Shown: piece after piece, positions 22,152 to 29,342 of the stretch
Numbering within the stretch: position 1 is the first letter of the stretch
How the letters are laid out: every line of letters starts with the position of its first letter
Virus record (IMG/VR): IMGVR_UViG_3300047554_000667
Location: 1 to 33,720 of that record
Reading direction: 5' to 3' (one strand)
DNA: 33,720 nucleotides
Source: a virus
Notes under the pieces: generated by a model
The model's input: the letters and a program-made list of their open reading frames with translations, nothing else
Databases searched by the model: none
What the model was told of the DNA's origin: nothing
Program-made: the position numbers and the translations under genes

Positions 22152-22915
22152 AAAAGGGTAAACTTTATTTAGTGGGACTTCCAGTGGGTAATTGGGAGGA
22201 TATGTCAGTTAGAGCATATAGATATATCAAAAATGCTAAAAATATTGTAATTGAAAGAGAAGAAGCATTTGAGAACATATGGCCAGCACTTGGAATGAAA
22301 AGGCCAGATGTAAATATAATTTCTATAGAGATGGACTCTAATGGTGGTGAACCAGGAAGATCATACGAACTCGAAAACATGGATAAAATTTTAGCATTGC
22401 TCGAATCTGGAGAAGATGTTTATATTATTTCAGATGATGGTATGCCAGGAATTGCAGATCCAGGTGAATTGATTACAAAAAAGGCTATAGAAAATGGTTT
22501 TGAGATCACAGCCACACCTGGACCATCTGTTGCAATTGCTGCAGTAGCAGTAGCAGGTTGTATGCACAACTTCTCTTTCGAGTCCTTTTTACCTTTTACA
22601 AAAGAAGAAAGAATTAAGTATTTAATGGAAAGAAGACATGTTCATGCGCCAATGGTTTTTGTTCTAAGAAATTTACAAAGAAGTCAGGATGGTTTGCCGT
22701 CTTATCATTTAGAAATACCAGAGTTTTTATCAGAAGCAGTAGAGGTTTTGGGAGGTAACAGGAAAGCAGTACTTTGCTATAACCTAACAAAGCCAAATGA
22801 AAAAGTAATACGTGGAACCATGTTGGAACTACAAAAATATTTTAACGAGACACCACGAGAGCCAGATTTAATTACTATTGTTATAGATACTGTTAATGGT
22901 TCATTTAGCGTATAA
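22148..22915 (+). CDS. RsmI-like tetrapyrrole-methylase-fold methyltransferase
   Basis: 255 residues. GKLYLVGLPVGNWEDMSVRAYRYIKNA copies the RsmI N terminus (LYLVxTPIGNLxD). DDGMPGIADPGELI parallels the D-AGTPxISDPG loop, and ATPGPSVAIAA and FEFxSFLPF-type segments follow. Host RsmI 2'-O-methylates C1402 of 16S rRNA. A phage copy may alter ribosomes, protect decoding or methylate another substrate. Its 3' end overlaps the convergent carbamoyltransferase gene by 11 bases. Confidence 0.82.
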   Translation: MKKGKLYLVGLPVGNWEDMSVRAYRYIKNAKNIVIEREEAFENIWPALGMKRPDVNIISIEMDSNGGEPGRSYELENMDKILALLESGEDVYIISDDGMPGIADPGELITKKAIENGFEITATPGPSVAIAAVAVAGCMHNFSFESFLPFTKEERIKYLMERRHVHAPMVFVLRNLQRSQDGLPSYHLEIPEFLSEAVEVLGGNRKAVLCYNLTKPNEKVIRGTMLELQKYFNETPREPDLITIVIDTVNGSFSV

Positions 22916-24344
22916 TCTTTTGGTTATATGTCTTTTCCCACAAATCAATATCTTGTTCATCATTTAACAACGGCTGTCCTTTAATATTTAAACTTGTATT
23001 AAGCAACATTGGAACACCAGTCTGTAAATAAAATTTATTTAAAGTCATCCATAGTCCTCGATGCTGTTCTCTGTTAACTGTTTGAACTCTAGATGTCCCA
23101 TCTTCGTGAACTACTGATGGTACTTGATTTGGTTTTAAACATTTAACAGTATATTGCATATACGGACTATCAAAATCCATATCAAACCATTTTGAGGCAT
23201 GCTCTTCCATTACCACTGGAGCAAAAGGCCTAAATAGTTCACGTTTCTTAATCATATTAACCTTATCTTTAATATTTGGATCACGTGGATCTGCTAATAT
23301 GCTTCTGTTTCCTAGTGCTCGTGGACCATATTCTGCTCTACCAGTTGCAACAGGTGCAACACCATTTTTTAATATAGCATCTACAATTTGTTGCACGGGA
23401 TATTCTCCACCTAAATCATATCCTAGGTATGGAGTTTTCCATTCAATATGCTTGCCATAAAGCGCTGCTGCTGCACCAAGAGAACTACCTGCATCTCCAG
23501 GATTTGGCATTATCCAAATCATATCAAACAAAAGCCATAGGGATGTGTTTGCTGAAGAGTTTAGTGCACAGCCACCCATAAATACTAAATTCTTTTTATT
23601 GGTTAATTCTTTAGCCATACCAACAAATTCCATTAATCGGCTTTGATAAACTACCTGGACAGCGGCTGCTATATCAAATTTATCCTGTTCTGTTATTGGC
23701 ATACCCCAGTCATTAATACCCTGATGAAAATTATATTTTTGTTTTGAATATGATGGAAAATATTCCACAATCTTTTTTAAATATTTATCTGGATCGCCAT
23801 ATGCTGCCATCCCCATCATGATATATTCTTCCTGATTCGGCATTAGACCTATTAATTGTGTAAATGCAGAATAGAATAAACCAAAACTAATAGGATAATT
23901 TTGCTTATATTTTAACTTAATTTTATTACCTTCGCCTACCCAAACCGTCGAAGTATTATATTCACCAATTGCATCCAATACTACAATAACAGCATCATTA
24001 AAAGGACTAGTATAGTACCCCGCTGCTGCATGTGAATAGTGGTGCTTAAAAAAGGTTGTAGGAACTCTTTTACCAAACATATTATCGACTATATACTTTG
24101 GGTTCCAGTCTCCCTGACCACCCTTTAAAAGTAGTCTGGAGGCCTTTAGAAGGGGTTTTTCATAGTAGGCTATGCGATCTGGAAAGCCATAAGACAAAGC
24201 ATTTTTAATTAAACTATCATTCACATACCAGTCATTTTTTTGTTTGCTATATCTTTCGGCATGGCCAGCAAATAATATTTCTCCGTCTTTAATTAAAGAA
24301 ACGGAGGCATCATGAGATGTCTCATTAATTCCAAGAATTATCAT
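22905..24344 (-). CDS. NodU-family carbamoyltransferase
   Basis: 479 residues. The N-terminal Kae1-like part opens MIILGINETSHDASVSLI and carries HHYSHA at 101-106 and VVLDAIGEYNTS. The C-terminal part (about 320 on) contains GRAEYGPRALGNRSILADPRDP and FRPFAPVV. Such enzymes use carbamoyl phosphate and ATP to carbamoylate sugar or antibiotic hydroxyls. It is shorter than typical 550-600 residue members, mainly at the C terminus (ends LWEKTYNQKIIR). It overlaps the upstream oxygenase gene by 4 bases in one operon. Confidence 0.9.
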   Translation of the reverse strand: MIILGINETSHDASVSLIKDGEILFAGHAERYSKQKNDWYVNDSLIKNALSYGFPDRIAYYEKPLLKASRLLLKGGQGDWNPKYIVDNMFGKRVPTTFFKHHYSHAAAGYYTSPFNDAVIVVLDAIGEYNTSTVWVGEGNKIKLKYKQNYPISFGLFYSAFTQLIGLMPNQEEYIMMGMAAYGDPDKYLKKIVEYFPSYSKQKYNFHQGINDWGMPITEQDKFDIAAAVQVVYQSRLMEFVGMAKELTNKKNLVFMGGCALNSSANTSLWLLFDMIWIMPNPGDAGSSLGAAAALYGKHIEWKTPYLGYDLGGEYPVQQIVDAILKNGVAPVATGRAEYGPRALGNRSILADPRDPNIKDKVNMIKKRELFRPFAPVVMEEHASKWFDMDFDSPYMQYTVKCLKPNQVPSVVHEDGTSRVQTVNREQHRGLWMTLNKFYLQTGVPMLLNTSLNIKGQPLLNDEQDIDLWEKTYNQKIIR

Positions 24345-25009
24345 TCTTGTCCTGTAGAATCTCTTTTAAGTTCTAAAGGTATATTATGATACCAATTTGG
24401 AAGGGCATATCTAGGACCTTTTGTTACTGGATATACCTCATGAACATAAAGAAAATTAGATGGAAAAAATAGTACGCTACCTGCTTTTGGTTTAAACTTA
24501 AGATTGGAGTGTCTAAACTCAATCTCCCCACCCTCATAGTCGTCGTTTAGATAGAGCAATACTGACAAAACTCTGCTACTAATTCCCTGATCTTGATGTG
24601 CTGGAAGGTGACCACTTTCATCATATTTCAATAGGTGCATTGTATGTTCTCTAGACTTAATATTTTTTTCAGCAAATGGATATAACTCTGTTGTGTAGTG
24701 ATGCAAAGTTTTATCTAGAGCCCCAAACAATTGTGAAGATATGCTTATTTGTTCTTCTCTATACACGTCGTCTAGTGGAATGTGCTCAACTTGTGGTATA
24801 AACTTTTGCCAACAAAACATGAGTTTGTTTGCTCCCTCGCCATAAGTCCATGCAACCCAAGGTTTTACAGATGTTCTAACAGGGGTGTTATCCTCCTGAT
24901 ATCTTTTATCTAATTCTTCAATTTCATTAATTAAAGATGCTGGATCTTTTATTACATTTGTGTAATATGCAATTCCAAGATCTAATACTTCAACGTTAAA
25001 GTTTGACAA
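24341..25009 (-). CDS. 2OG-Fe(II) oxygenase (prolyl-hydroxylase type) 2
   Basis: 222 residues from a TTG start with AAAGGA upstream; it overlaps the preceding gene by 14 bases. Iron ligands are H138 and D140 (LPAHQDQG) and H190 (YVHEV); R200 (GPRYALPNW) binds 2-oxoglutarate. LNDDYEGGEIEFRH and KPKAGSVLFFPS mark the P4H-type core, close to oxygenase 1. It lies between another oxygenase and the carbamoyltransferase, so their products may share a substrate. Confidence 0.87.
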   Translation of the reverse strand: MSNFNVEVLDLGIAYYTNVIKDPASLINEIEELDKRYQEDNTPVRTSVKPWVAWTYGEGANKLMFCWQKFIPQVEHIPLDDVYREEQISISSQLFGALDKTLHHYTTELYPFAEKNIKSREHTMHLLKYDESGHLPAHQDQGISSRVLSVLLYLNDDYEGGEIEFRHSNLKFKPKAGSVLFFPSNFLYVHEVYPVTKGPRYALPNWYHNIPLELKRDSTGQE

Positions 25010-25589
25010 GTGGATAATCCTTTGCTCTCCATTTATTTATACCAGGATGAAACTCTGGGTCAACATGCTGAGGAAGAGATGTATGCATATATAGTGCAGT
25101 GTGTCGATTTCCTCTTTGTACTGTTGTGATTCCATGTATATATTCTGTACCAGCACTTGGAAAGAATACTGCGGAGTACTGTTTTGGTTTATATTCAAAA
25201 CCTTGGTTTGGGAAATAAATAATTCCTCCATCATATTCGCTTGGATCATTTAAATATATAATAGTACTAAATTCAATCCATGGCTCAGGGCCTTGTGCAT
25301 CGATGTGGAGATCACCTTTTGTTCCTGGTGCCCAGTTAGATCCAAATGCTTTAAACACATATATATCATTTTTAAAGCCATTCAAGGCTTTGTGCATGTC
25401 ATTGGACTTATTGCCATATTTCTTTAATATATCCATTACTATTTTGTTATATGGAAATGCTGTTCCACCATATCTATCTTTATAGTATTCGGGATATGGA
25501 TTGTTTTCGGATGGATTTTTTTGTTCTGCCACAAGTATGGCTGCTTCTTCTGGTGTAATAAAATTTTCAATAACCGATATTCTGTTCAT
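24996..25589 (-). CDS. 2OG-Fe(II) oxygenase 3
   Basis: 197 residues from ATG 25589. A longer in-frame start at 25631 would cover the promoter and overlap the upstream gene, so it is rejected. H95, D97 (DLHIDAQG), H152 (YIHGI) and R162 form the active site, with LNDPSEYDGGIIYFPN in the core. TATAAT (25601-25596, minus) ends six bases before the ATG with no Shine-Dalgarno, so the message is predicted to be leaderless. It heads the oxygenase-oxygenase-carbamoyltransferase operon. Confidence 0.85.
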   Translation of the reverse strand: MNRISVIENFITPEEAAILVAEQKNPSENNPYPEYYKDRYGGTAFPYNKIVMDILKKYGNKSNDMHKALNGFKNDIYVFKAFGSNWAPGTKGDLHIDAQGPEPWIEFSTIIYLNDPSEYDGGIIYFPNQGFEYKPKQYSAVFFPSAGTEYIHGITTVQRGNRHTALYMHTSLPQHVDPEFHPGINKWRAKDYPLVKL

Positions 25590-25595
25590 ATTTAT

Positions 25596-25601
25596 ATTAT
25601 A
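25596..25601 (-). promoter_or_regulatory. -10 box, leaderless promoter
   Basis: Minus-strand TATAAT, six bases upstream of ATG 25589, lying over the stop of the methyltransferase gene (25597). A TG dinucleotide is adjacent but without the usual one-base gap. Confidence 0.6.
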
Positions 25602-26301
25602 CACCATTCGTTTTTTTAATATAAATATCATAAAAACCTAGTGGATGAAGGGCTAAAGCATCGACCTCCCAATCATTATTATAATGCAAAAATTCGTTTA
25701 CCGTCTGGTAGGTTCCATAAGGTTGATCTTCAATTACTCCATCATAAATAAGATAGTCATTTAAACCAATAATTCCACCATCGTTAATTTTTTTAGATGC
25801 TTCAGCCAAAACATTTCTGGTAACATCTCTATCATTTGTAATATCAATATAAATAAAGTCATATGTCTTGTTTACTGACTTAAGAACAACCTGTGCTTTT
25901 CCTTTAATGGTGTTCACATTTCCATGGTAGGCAAACTTTTCTTTAATGTATTCTTCGTGCGTTTCTGGTATATATAACAACTCGTGCTTCATTCCCTCGC
26001 ATTGACAAGAACCAAACTTCCTCCACGACCAACATTTTAGATCTTGATCGTAGCCATCTAATAAATCTGCTTCACTTGCATTACTTGCATCAATGAACAT
26101 CTTTGCTGAATATCCCCAAGCAACACCAATCTCTAAATAACTAATTCCCTTTTGTAAACTTTTGGCATAGTCTTCTCGTGTAGCAAAAATTTTTGCATTT
26201 TTTAATTGTGCAGGTCTTATGTTATATGCACTTTCAATTTCTTCTAAACCAAACTTCTTTGACTCGCCTGGATTTAAAGGCGCTTTGGGAACTCTTGGCA
26301 T
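25597..26301 (-). CDS. Class I SAM methyltransferase, copy 1
   Basis: 234 residues. Motif I appears as ISYLEIGVAWGYSAKMF and an acidic loop as LLDGYDQD. YDFIYIDITNDRDVTRNVLAEASKKINDGGIIGLNDY corresponds to motifs IV-V of the Methyltransf_24 type. A Cys-containing insert (FGSCQCEGM) lies in the middle. The N- and C-terminal parts (QLKNAKIF; YGTYQTVNEFLHYNNDWEV) are shared with the protein at 28069-28677. It follows the CDGSH gene after a stop/start junction (TAAATG). Confidence 0.8.
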   Translation of the reverse strand: MPRVPKAPLNPGESKKFGLEEIESAYNIRPAQLKNAKIFATREDYAKSLQKGISYLEIGVAWGYSAKMFIDASNASEADLLDGYDQDLKCWSWRKFGSCQCEGMKHELLYIPETHEEYIKEKFAYHGNVNTIKGKAQVVLKSVNKTYDFIYIDITNDRDVTRNVLAEASKKINDGGIIGLNDYLIYDGVIEDQPYGTYQTVNEFLHYNNDWEVDALALHPLGFYDIYIKKTNGV

Positions 26302-26505
26302 TTAATGACCTGAATGGCTTCCATCGCATGCAGGAAATTTTTTCGACATGCCACATACACATCGTTTTCTACGCTTTAAATTTTCTTCACTTTTTAATAT
26401 TGTTGTACCATTTTGTAACTTGATACTAACTGATCCATCAGAAATACCAATAACTTCTCCAATTATATCTTCATCTATTGCAGATACAATATCGCCATTT
26501 TTCAT
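26302..26505 (-). CDS. CDGSH iron-sulfur protein with SH3-like N-terminus
   Basis: 67 residues. The C-terminal motif at 49-64 (CVCGMSKKFPACDGSH) fits the CDGSH consensus exactly: ligands C49, C51, C60 and H64 for a redox-active [2Fe-2S] cluster. The first 45 residues (NGDIVSAIDEDIIGEVIGISDGSVSIKL) look like a KOW/SH3 barrel. The ATG has AAAGGA upstream and an extended -10 at 26552-26544. Position beside oxygenases suggests an electron or iron-sulfur supply role, which is inference. Confidence 0.85.
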   Translation of the reverse strand: MKNGDIVSAIDEDIIGEVIGISDGSVSIKLQNGTTILKSEENLKRRKRCVCGMSKKFPACDGSHSGH

Positions 26506-26543
26506 TTTGGTTCCTTTACCTTAAACCCTTTTGGGCACATATC

Positions 26544-26552
26544 ATTATATCA
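26544..26552 (-). promoter_or_regulatory. Extended -10 formed with an upstream stop codon
   Basis: Minus-strand TGA-TATAAT. The TGA is the stop of sulfotransferase-like gene C. A leader of about 30 bases follows, with a short dyad GCCCAAAAGGGT and then a Shine-Dalgarno before the CDGSH gene. Confidence 0.65.
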
Positions 26553-27221
26553 CCAATCGGCCTGGAACTCATTTATTACTTTGTGTGTTTTATTGTAAAT
26601 CTCTATCATCTCACCTAAATCTGATCGATTAGAAACAAGACTATTAATTTTATAATATATATCTGGCTTTTTGTCTACAGGTAGAAAATTATTATACCCT
26701 GGGTTCCCCTTATCATGCATAATAATTTTTGTCATTGCTTTCTTTTTTAATGTCTCAATCTGATTGTTGTTGATCTCCACATCAACAACCTTTTGAGAAA
26801 CTAAACTAATGTTAGTGGTTATTTGTTCAAATGTAAATGGTAATATATTTTCAATATTTTGTAACAAGCATTTAGAATAAGCGGCATATTGTTCAAATTG
26901 AGCGTCAATCAAAAGAGATAAGTTTGAACTATTATTTTCGTGTGGCATATTTATACCACCATTAACATTTGTTCCGTATCCACCCATTGTTTTTGTAATA
27001 ATGGATGATATTAAGTCAATTGGGTTTCTTAAAACAAAGCATTGTTTGATATCTTTAAAGTTAGCAAGAAGCATGACTGGGCTATGAGACCTAATAATAA
27101 ATTCATCTTTTAATAAACTTGGATTATACAAATCTTTTGTATTACCACTTGCTTCAGCAAGGAAAAAATTAAACCAAGCCAGACCTGTTCTTGGTGCAGA
27201 GTTTAAAATTATTTTATTCAA
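26550..27221 (-). CDS. Sulfotransferase-like protein C
   Basis: 223 residues. The phosphosulfate loop region is at 8-16 (SAPRTGLAW) after the strand NKIIL, and the 3'-phosphate motif at 64-73 (LRNPIDLISS) after CFV. The central region has an unusual Gly/Asn stretch (GGYGTNVNGG). Fold assignment is reasonable, but the loop lacks the usual Lys, having Arg at that place as some prokaryotic members do. The start has no clear Shine-Dalgarno. A 70-base T-rich gap separates it from oxygenase 4. Confidence 0.65.
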   Translation of the reverse strand: MNKIILNSAPRTGLAWFNFFLAEASGNTKDLYNPSLLKDEFIIRSHSPVMLLANFKDIKQCFVLRNPIDLISSIITKTMGGYGTNVNGGINMPHENNSSNLSLLIDAQFEQYAAYSKCLLQNIENILPFTFEQITTNISLVSQKVVDVEINNNQIETLKKKAMTKIIMHDKGNPGYNNFLPVDKKPDIYYKINSLVSNRSDLGEMIEIYNKTHKVINEFQADW

Positions 27222-27291
27222 CTTTGTATGCCCTTATTTTTTTTGCCCTATTTAGTTACCCTCATGATTAGATTAATTTTGTTTAAAACAG

Positions 27292-28032
27292 TCATTGATC
27301 TTTTTTCATAAAATCAAATAGTGCCCACTGTGAGGCGGTATACCTAAGAATACTTCCTTCGATTGCTGTAACCCCGTGACTGTAATGAAGACTTCCAGGA
27401 AAAGTAACAATGTCTCCTGTCTTCGGCTTAATCCAATAGTCATGATTTGGAAAATACAATTCACCACGTCCATAATCATCATTAAGATAAATCAAAATAG
27501 ACAGATGACCACTCCAAAGATTTGGAAATGTTTTGAGTTGGTCTTCGTAGGACATGCCCTCATCCCTTGACGGATCATTATTCTCATAATGAATATCCAA
27601 TATATCTGTGTGTGGATCAAGATATGAGCCTATTGGATGTACCATAAGCATACACTCTGCATGTTTTGTCAACTTTTCGTTCCACTTGTCTTCTGCAGCA
27701 GCAATCATTCTTGGGCCCAATTCTCTGTGATATTCTTCATATTTCTGTTGATTTGGGTTTGAATAATAGTTATTTGCCATATGCAATGGATAGCAATGAT
27801 CTCGTTCAGTATTTACCTCAAAACTCTGAATAAGGTCAATTGCTTCTGTGCATTCAGACTTACTAAAAAAGTTTTCAATAACACGTATATTGTCTATGCC
27901 AGTGCCATATTTTTGAGTAAACTTATCCTCAACCAGGTACTGATCGTGGTCCTGAAAAAAATATGGGTATCTACCATTTTTATATTTTGAGTCTGGAAAC
28001 AACTTTTTAACATTTTCATATCTATCTGCCAT
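27292..28032 (-). CDS. 2OG-Fe(II) oxygenase 4
   Basis: 246 residues. H141 and D143 (LDPHTDILD), H219 (YSHGV) and R230 (LRYTASQW) form the active site, with LNDDYGRGELYFPN and KPKTGDIVTFPG in the core. Longer than the others by an N-terminal helical part. TGG-TATAAT (28047-28039, minus) lies six bases upstream of the ATG, predicting a leaderless transcript. It is divergent from the methyltransferase at 28069. Confidence 0.86.
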   Translation of the reverse strand: MADRYENVKKLFPDSKYKNGRYPYFFQDHDQYLVEDKFTQKYGTGIDNIRVIENFFSKSECTEAIDLIQSFEVNTERDHCYPLHMANNYYSNPNQQKYEEYHRELGPRMIAAAEDKWNEKLTKHAECMLMVHPIGSYLDPHTDILDIHYENNDPSRDEGMSYEDQLKTFPNLWSGHLSILIYLNDDYGRGELYFPNHDYWIKPKTGDIVTFPGSLHYSHGVTAIEGSILRYTASQWALFDFMKKDQ

Positions 28033-28038
28033 AACAAG

Positions 28039-28061
28039 ATTATACCAGATTATGATATACT
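28039..28061. promoter_or_regulatory. Divergent extended -10 pair, both leaderless
   Basis: Minus strand: TGG-TATAAT at 28047-28039, six bases from ATG 28032. Plus strand: TGA-TATACT at 28053-28061, seven bases from ATG 28069. Only 36 bases separate the two start codons, and neither gene has a Shine-Dalgarno. Confidence 0.75.
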
Positions 28062-28068
28062 CTTAAAT

Positions 28069-28677
28069 ATGAATAAATATCCAAACATTGCACAACGGCA
28101 ACTCATAAATGCAAAAATTTATAGTAATAGGTGGGATTGGGCTGCCTCACTGCCTCGAGACTTGGATATTATTGAGGTTGGTGTAGGCTCTGGAGATTAT
28201 TCGGAGCATATGATAAAAACAATTTCACCCAAAACTTTAACACTTATTGATCAATATGATCAGTCGGACCCATTTCTTGCCAGGCCAGGACAAAAGCCAA
28301 GATTTTATGAAAATGATCATTATAATTTTATTCAAAATAAATTTAAAGAATATAAAAACGTAAAGATAATTAAGGATAATTCCGTTAGAGCATTGCCAGA
28401 ATTAATTAAAACGGGGAAAAGGTTTGATATGATATATGTTGATGCATCTCATCACTATAAAGATGTATCTCAAGACATCTTAAATGCAAGCAGCCTGCTA
28501 AAAGATAGTGGAATTCTTGCTATAAATGATTATGTATATGATGTAGAATATGAGCAGTATGGTGTCATACAAGCCACAAATGAGTTTTTGTATAATAATT
28601 CAGATTGGTATGTTATTGGTTTTGCTTTAGAAGAAAGAATGATGGCTGATATTTACTTGTCTAAGCACCCCCAGTAG
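28069..28677 (+). CDS. Class I SAM methyltransferase, copy 2
   Basis: 202 residues. Motif I is LDIIEVGVGSGDYSEHMI, the acidic loop LTLIDQYDQSD, and FDMIYVDASHHYKDVSQDIL the region typical of Methyltransf_24. The end (YGVIQATNEFLYNNSDWYV) matches the paralogue at 25597-26301. It lacks that protein's Cys insert. The last 12 bases overlap the 3' end of the opposite-strand tRNA-Arg. The substrate is unknown. Confidence 0.82.
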   Translation: MNKYPNIAQRQLINAKIYSNRWDWAASLPRDLDIIEVGVGSGDYSEHMIKTISPKTLTLIDQYDQSDPFLARPGQKPRFYENDHYNFIQNKFKEYKNVKIIKDNSVRALPELIKTGKRFDMIYVDASHHYKDVSQDILNASSLLKDSGILAINDYVYDVEYEQYGVIQATNEFLYNNSDWYVIGFALEERMMADIYLSKHPQ

Positions 28678-28737
28678 GATTCGAACCTACGGCTTACTGC
28701 TTAGAAGGCAGTTACTCTTCCGCTGAGTTATGGAGGT
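28666..28737 (-). tRNA. tRNA-Arg (TCT)
   Basis: Acceptor ACCTCCA/TGGGGGT with one T-G pair, anticodon arm ACTGC-cttctaa-GCAGT with TCT, and T-arm GTAGG-ttcgaat-CCTAC. No encoded CCA. Its 3' end overlaps the methyltransferase stop region. TCT reads AGA, a codon common in this AT-rich sequence. Confidence 0.92.
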
Positions 28738-28741
28738 AAAG

Positions 28742-28813
28742 TAGCCCCAACGGGAATCGAACCCGTCTTGCCAGATTGAAAATCTGGAGTCCTAACCGAT
28801 AGACGATGGAGCC
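28742..28813 (-). tRNA. tRNA-Glu (TTC)
   Basis: Acceptor GGCTCCA/TGGGGCT with weak first pair, anticodon arm CCAGA-ttttcaa-TCTGG with TTC, and T-arm ACGGG-ttcgatt-CCCGT. It is four bases from tRNA-Arg, so they are probably cut from one precursor. Confidence 0.92.
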
Positions 28814-28928
28814 AGGACCTAACTTTATTTGCGTCCTAGTTAGGCTTAGGTATAGAGATGGTGCACCATTCTATAAAGGCTATATGATCGACGCTTTCAC
28901 GTTACAGGGATAGTTCCTTACGCTTATG
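28814..28928 (-). ncRNA. tRNA-array spacer with palindrome and possible pseudoknot
   Basis: 115 bases without a convincing gene. It contains a near-perfect dyad at 28851-28875, centred on ATGGTGCACCAT (28858-28869), and interleaved pairs CCTAAC/GTTAGG (28818-28823 with 28839-28844) and GGAC/GTCC (28815-28818 with 28833-28836) whose order allows an H-type pseudoknot. It may be a processed small RNA or a tRNA-maturation element. The strand is assumed. Confidence 0.35.
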
Positions 28929-28999
28929 CAGAGTCTCTAGGAGTCGAACCTAGGCTTACCGCTTTGGAGACGGTAGTGCTTCCGTAACACTTAGACCCT
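28929..28999 (-). tRNA. tRNA-Trp (CCA)
   Basis: Acceptor AGGGTCT/AGACTCT with one G-T pair, anticodon arm ACCGT-ctccaaa-GCGGT with CCA, and T-arm with the TTCGACT loop. It is flanked on both sides by structured spacers. Confidence 0.92.
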
Positions 29000-29000
29000 A

Positions 29001-29169
29001 AATGCCAACCACGACTTTGATTCTTAATCTAAACCATCCGTTGGCTGTTATACCTAGTTCTCGCTTCATCATCTGATCCATGAGCCTGAACGCTTTCATC
29101 AAACGGCTGGAACACGGTAAGTTTCGGTATAACTATCTTTGTATAGATTGTTCAGATCTATACTCCGAG
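29001..29169 (-). ncRNA. Candidate structured RNA in the tRNA array
   Basis: A 169-base spacer with three perfect stems: GTATAGAT/ATCTATAC (29141-29148 with 29156-29163, seven-base loop), a long-range GTTATACC/GGTATAAC (29047-29054 with 29126-29133) and GCCAAC/GTTGGC (29004-29009 with 29040-29045). Their nested order gives one compact fold. A 33-codon frame (29099 down to 28998) has no ribosome site and runs into tRNA-Trp. It resembles a non-coding RNA more than a gene. The strand is assumed. Confidence 0.4.
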
Positions 29170-29240
29170 AGCGGATGATGAGAATCGAACTCACCCCTTC
29201 TGCTTGGAAGGCAGAGGCACTACCAATATGCAACATCCGC
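29170..29240 (-). tRNA. tRNA-Gly (TCC)
   Basis: Acceptor GCGGATG/CATCCGC, anticodon arm TCTGC-cttccaa-GCAGA with TCC, and T-arm with the TTCGATT loop. TCC reads GGA, frequent in the proteins encoded here. No encoded CCA. Confidence 0.93.
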
Positions 29241-29262
29241 AATACTCTATTTAATTATATCG

Positions 29263-29336
29263 TACACCAGGTAGGACTTGAACCTACGATAACCGAATTA
29301 TGAGTTCGGGGCCTTGACCAACTTGGCTACTGGTGC
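29263..29336 (-). tRNA. tRNA-Met (CAT), elongator or Ile2 type
   Basis: Acceptor GCACCAG/CTGGTGT, anticodon arm CCGAA-ctcataa-TTCGG with CAT, and T-arm with the TTCAAGT loop. The anticodon stem lacks the three G-C pairs of initiators, so it is elongator Met or the lysidine-modified Ile tRNA reading ATA. Sequence alone does not settle which. Confidence 0.9.
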
Positions 29337-29342
29337 TAGACC

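Noticed and set aside
28998-29099. 33-codon frame in the tRNA spacer
   Set aside because: No Shine-Dalgarno or leaderless box, and its stop lies in tRNA-Trp. All frames there look equally protein-like, and RNA stems explain the sequence better.
29141-29163. Hairpin resembling an anticodon arm with GAA in a 7-base loop
   Set aside because: No acceptor, D or T arms fit around it, and the base after the anticodon is a pyrimidine, so it is not a tRNA-Phe.
28666-29336. GOLLD-type giant RNA in the tRNA array
   Set aside because: The spacers total under 300 bases, far below the size of that RNA.
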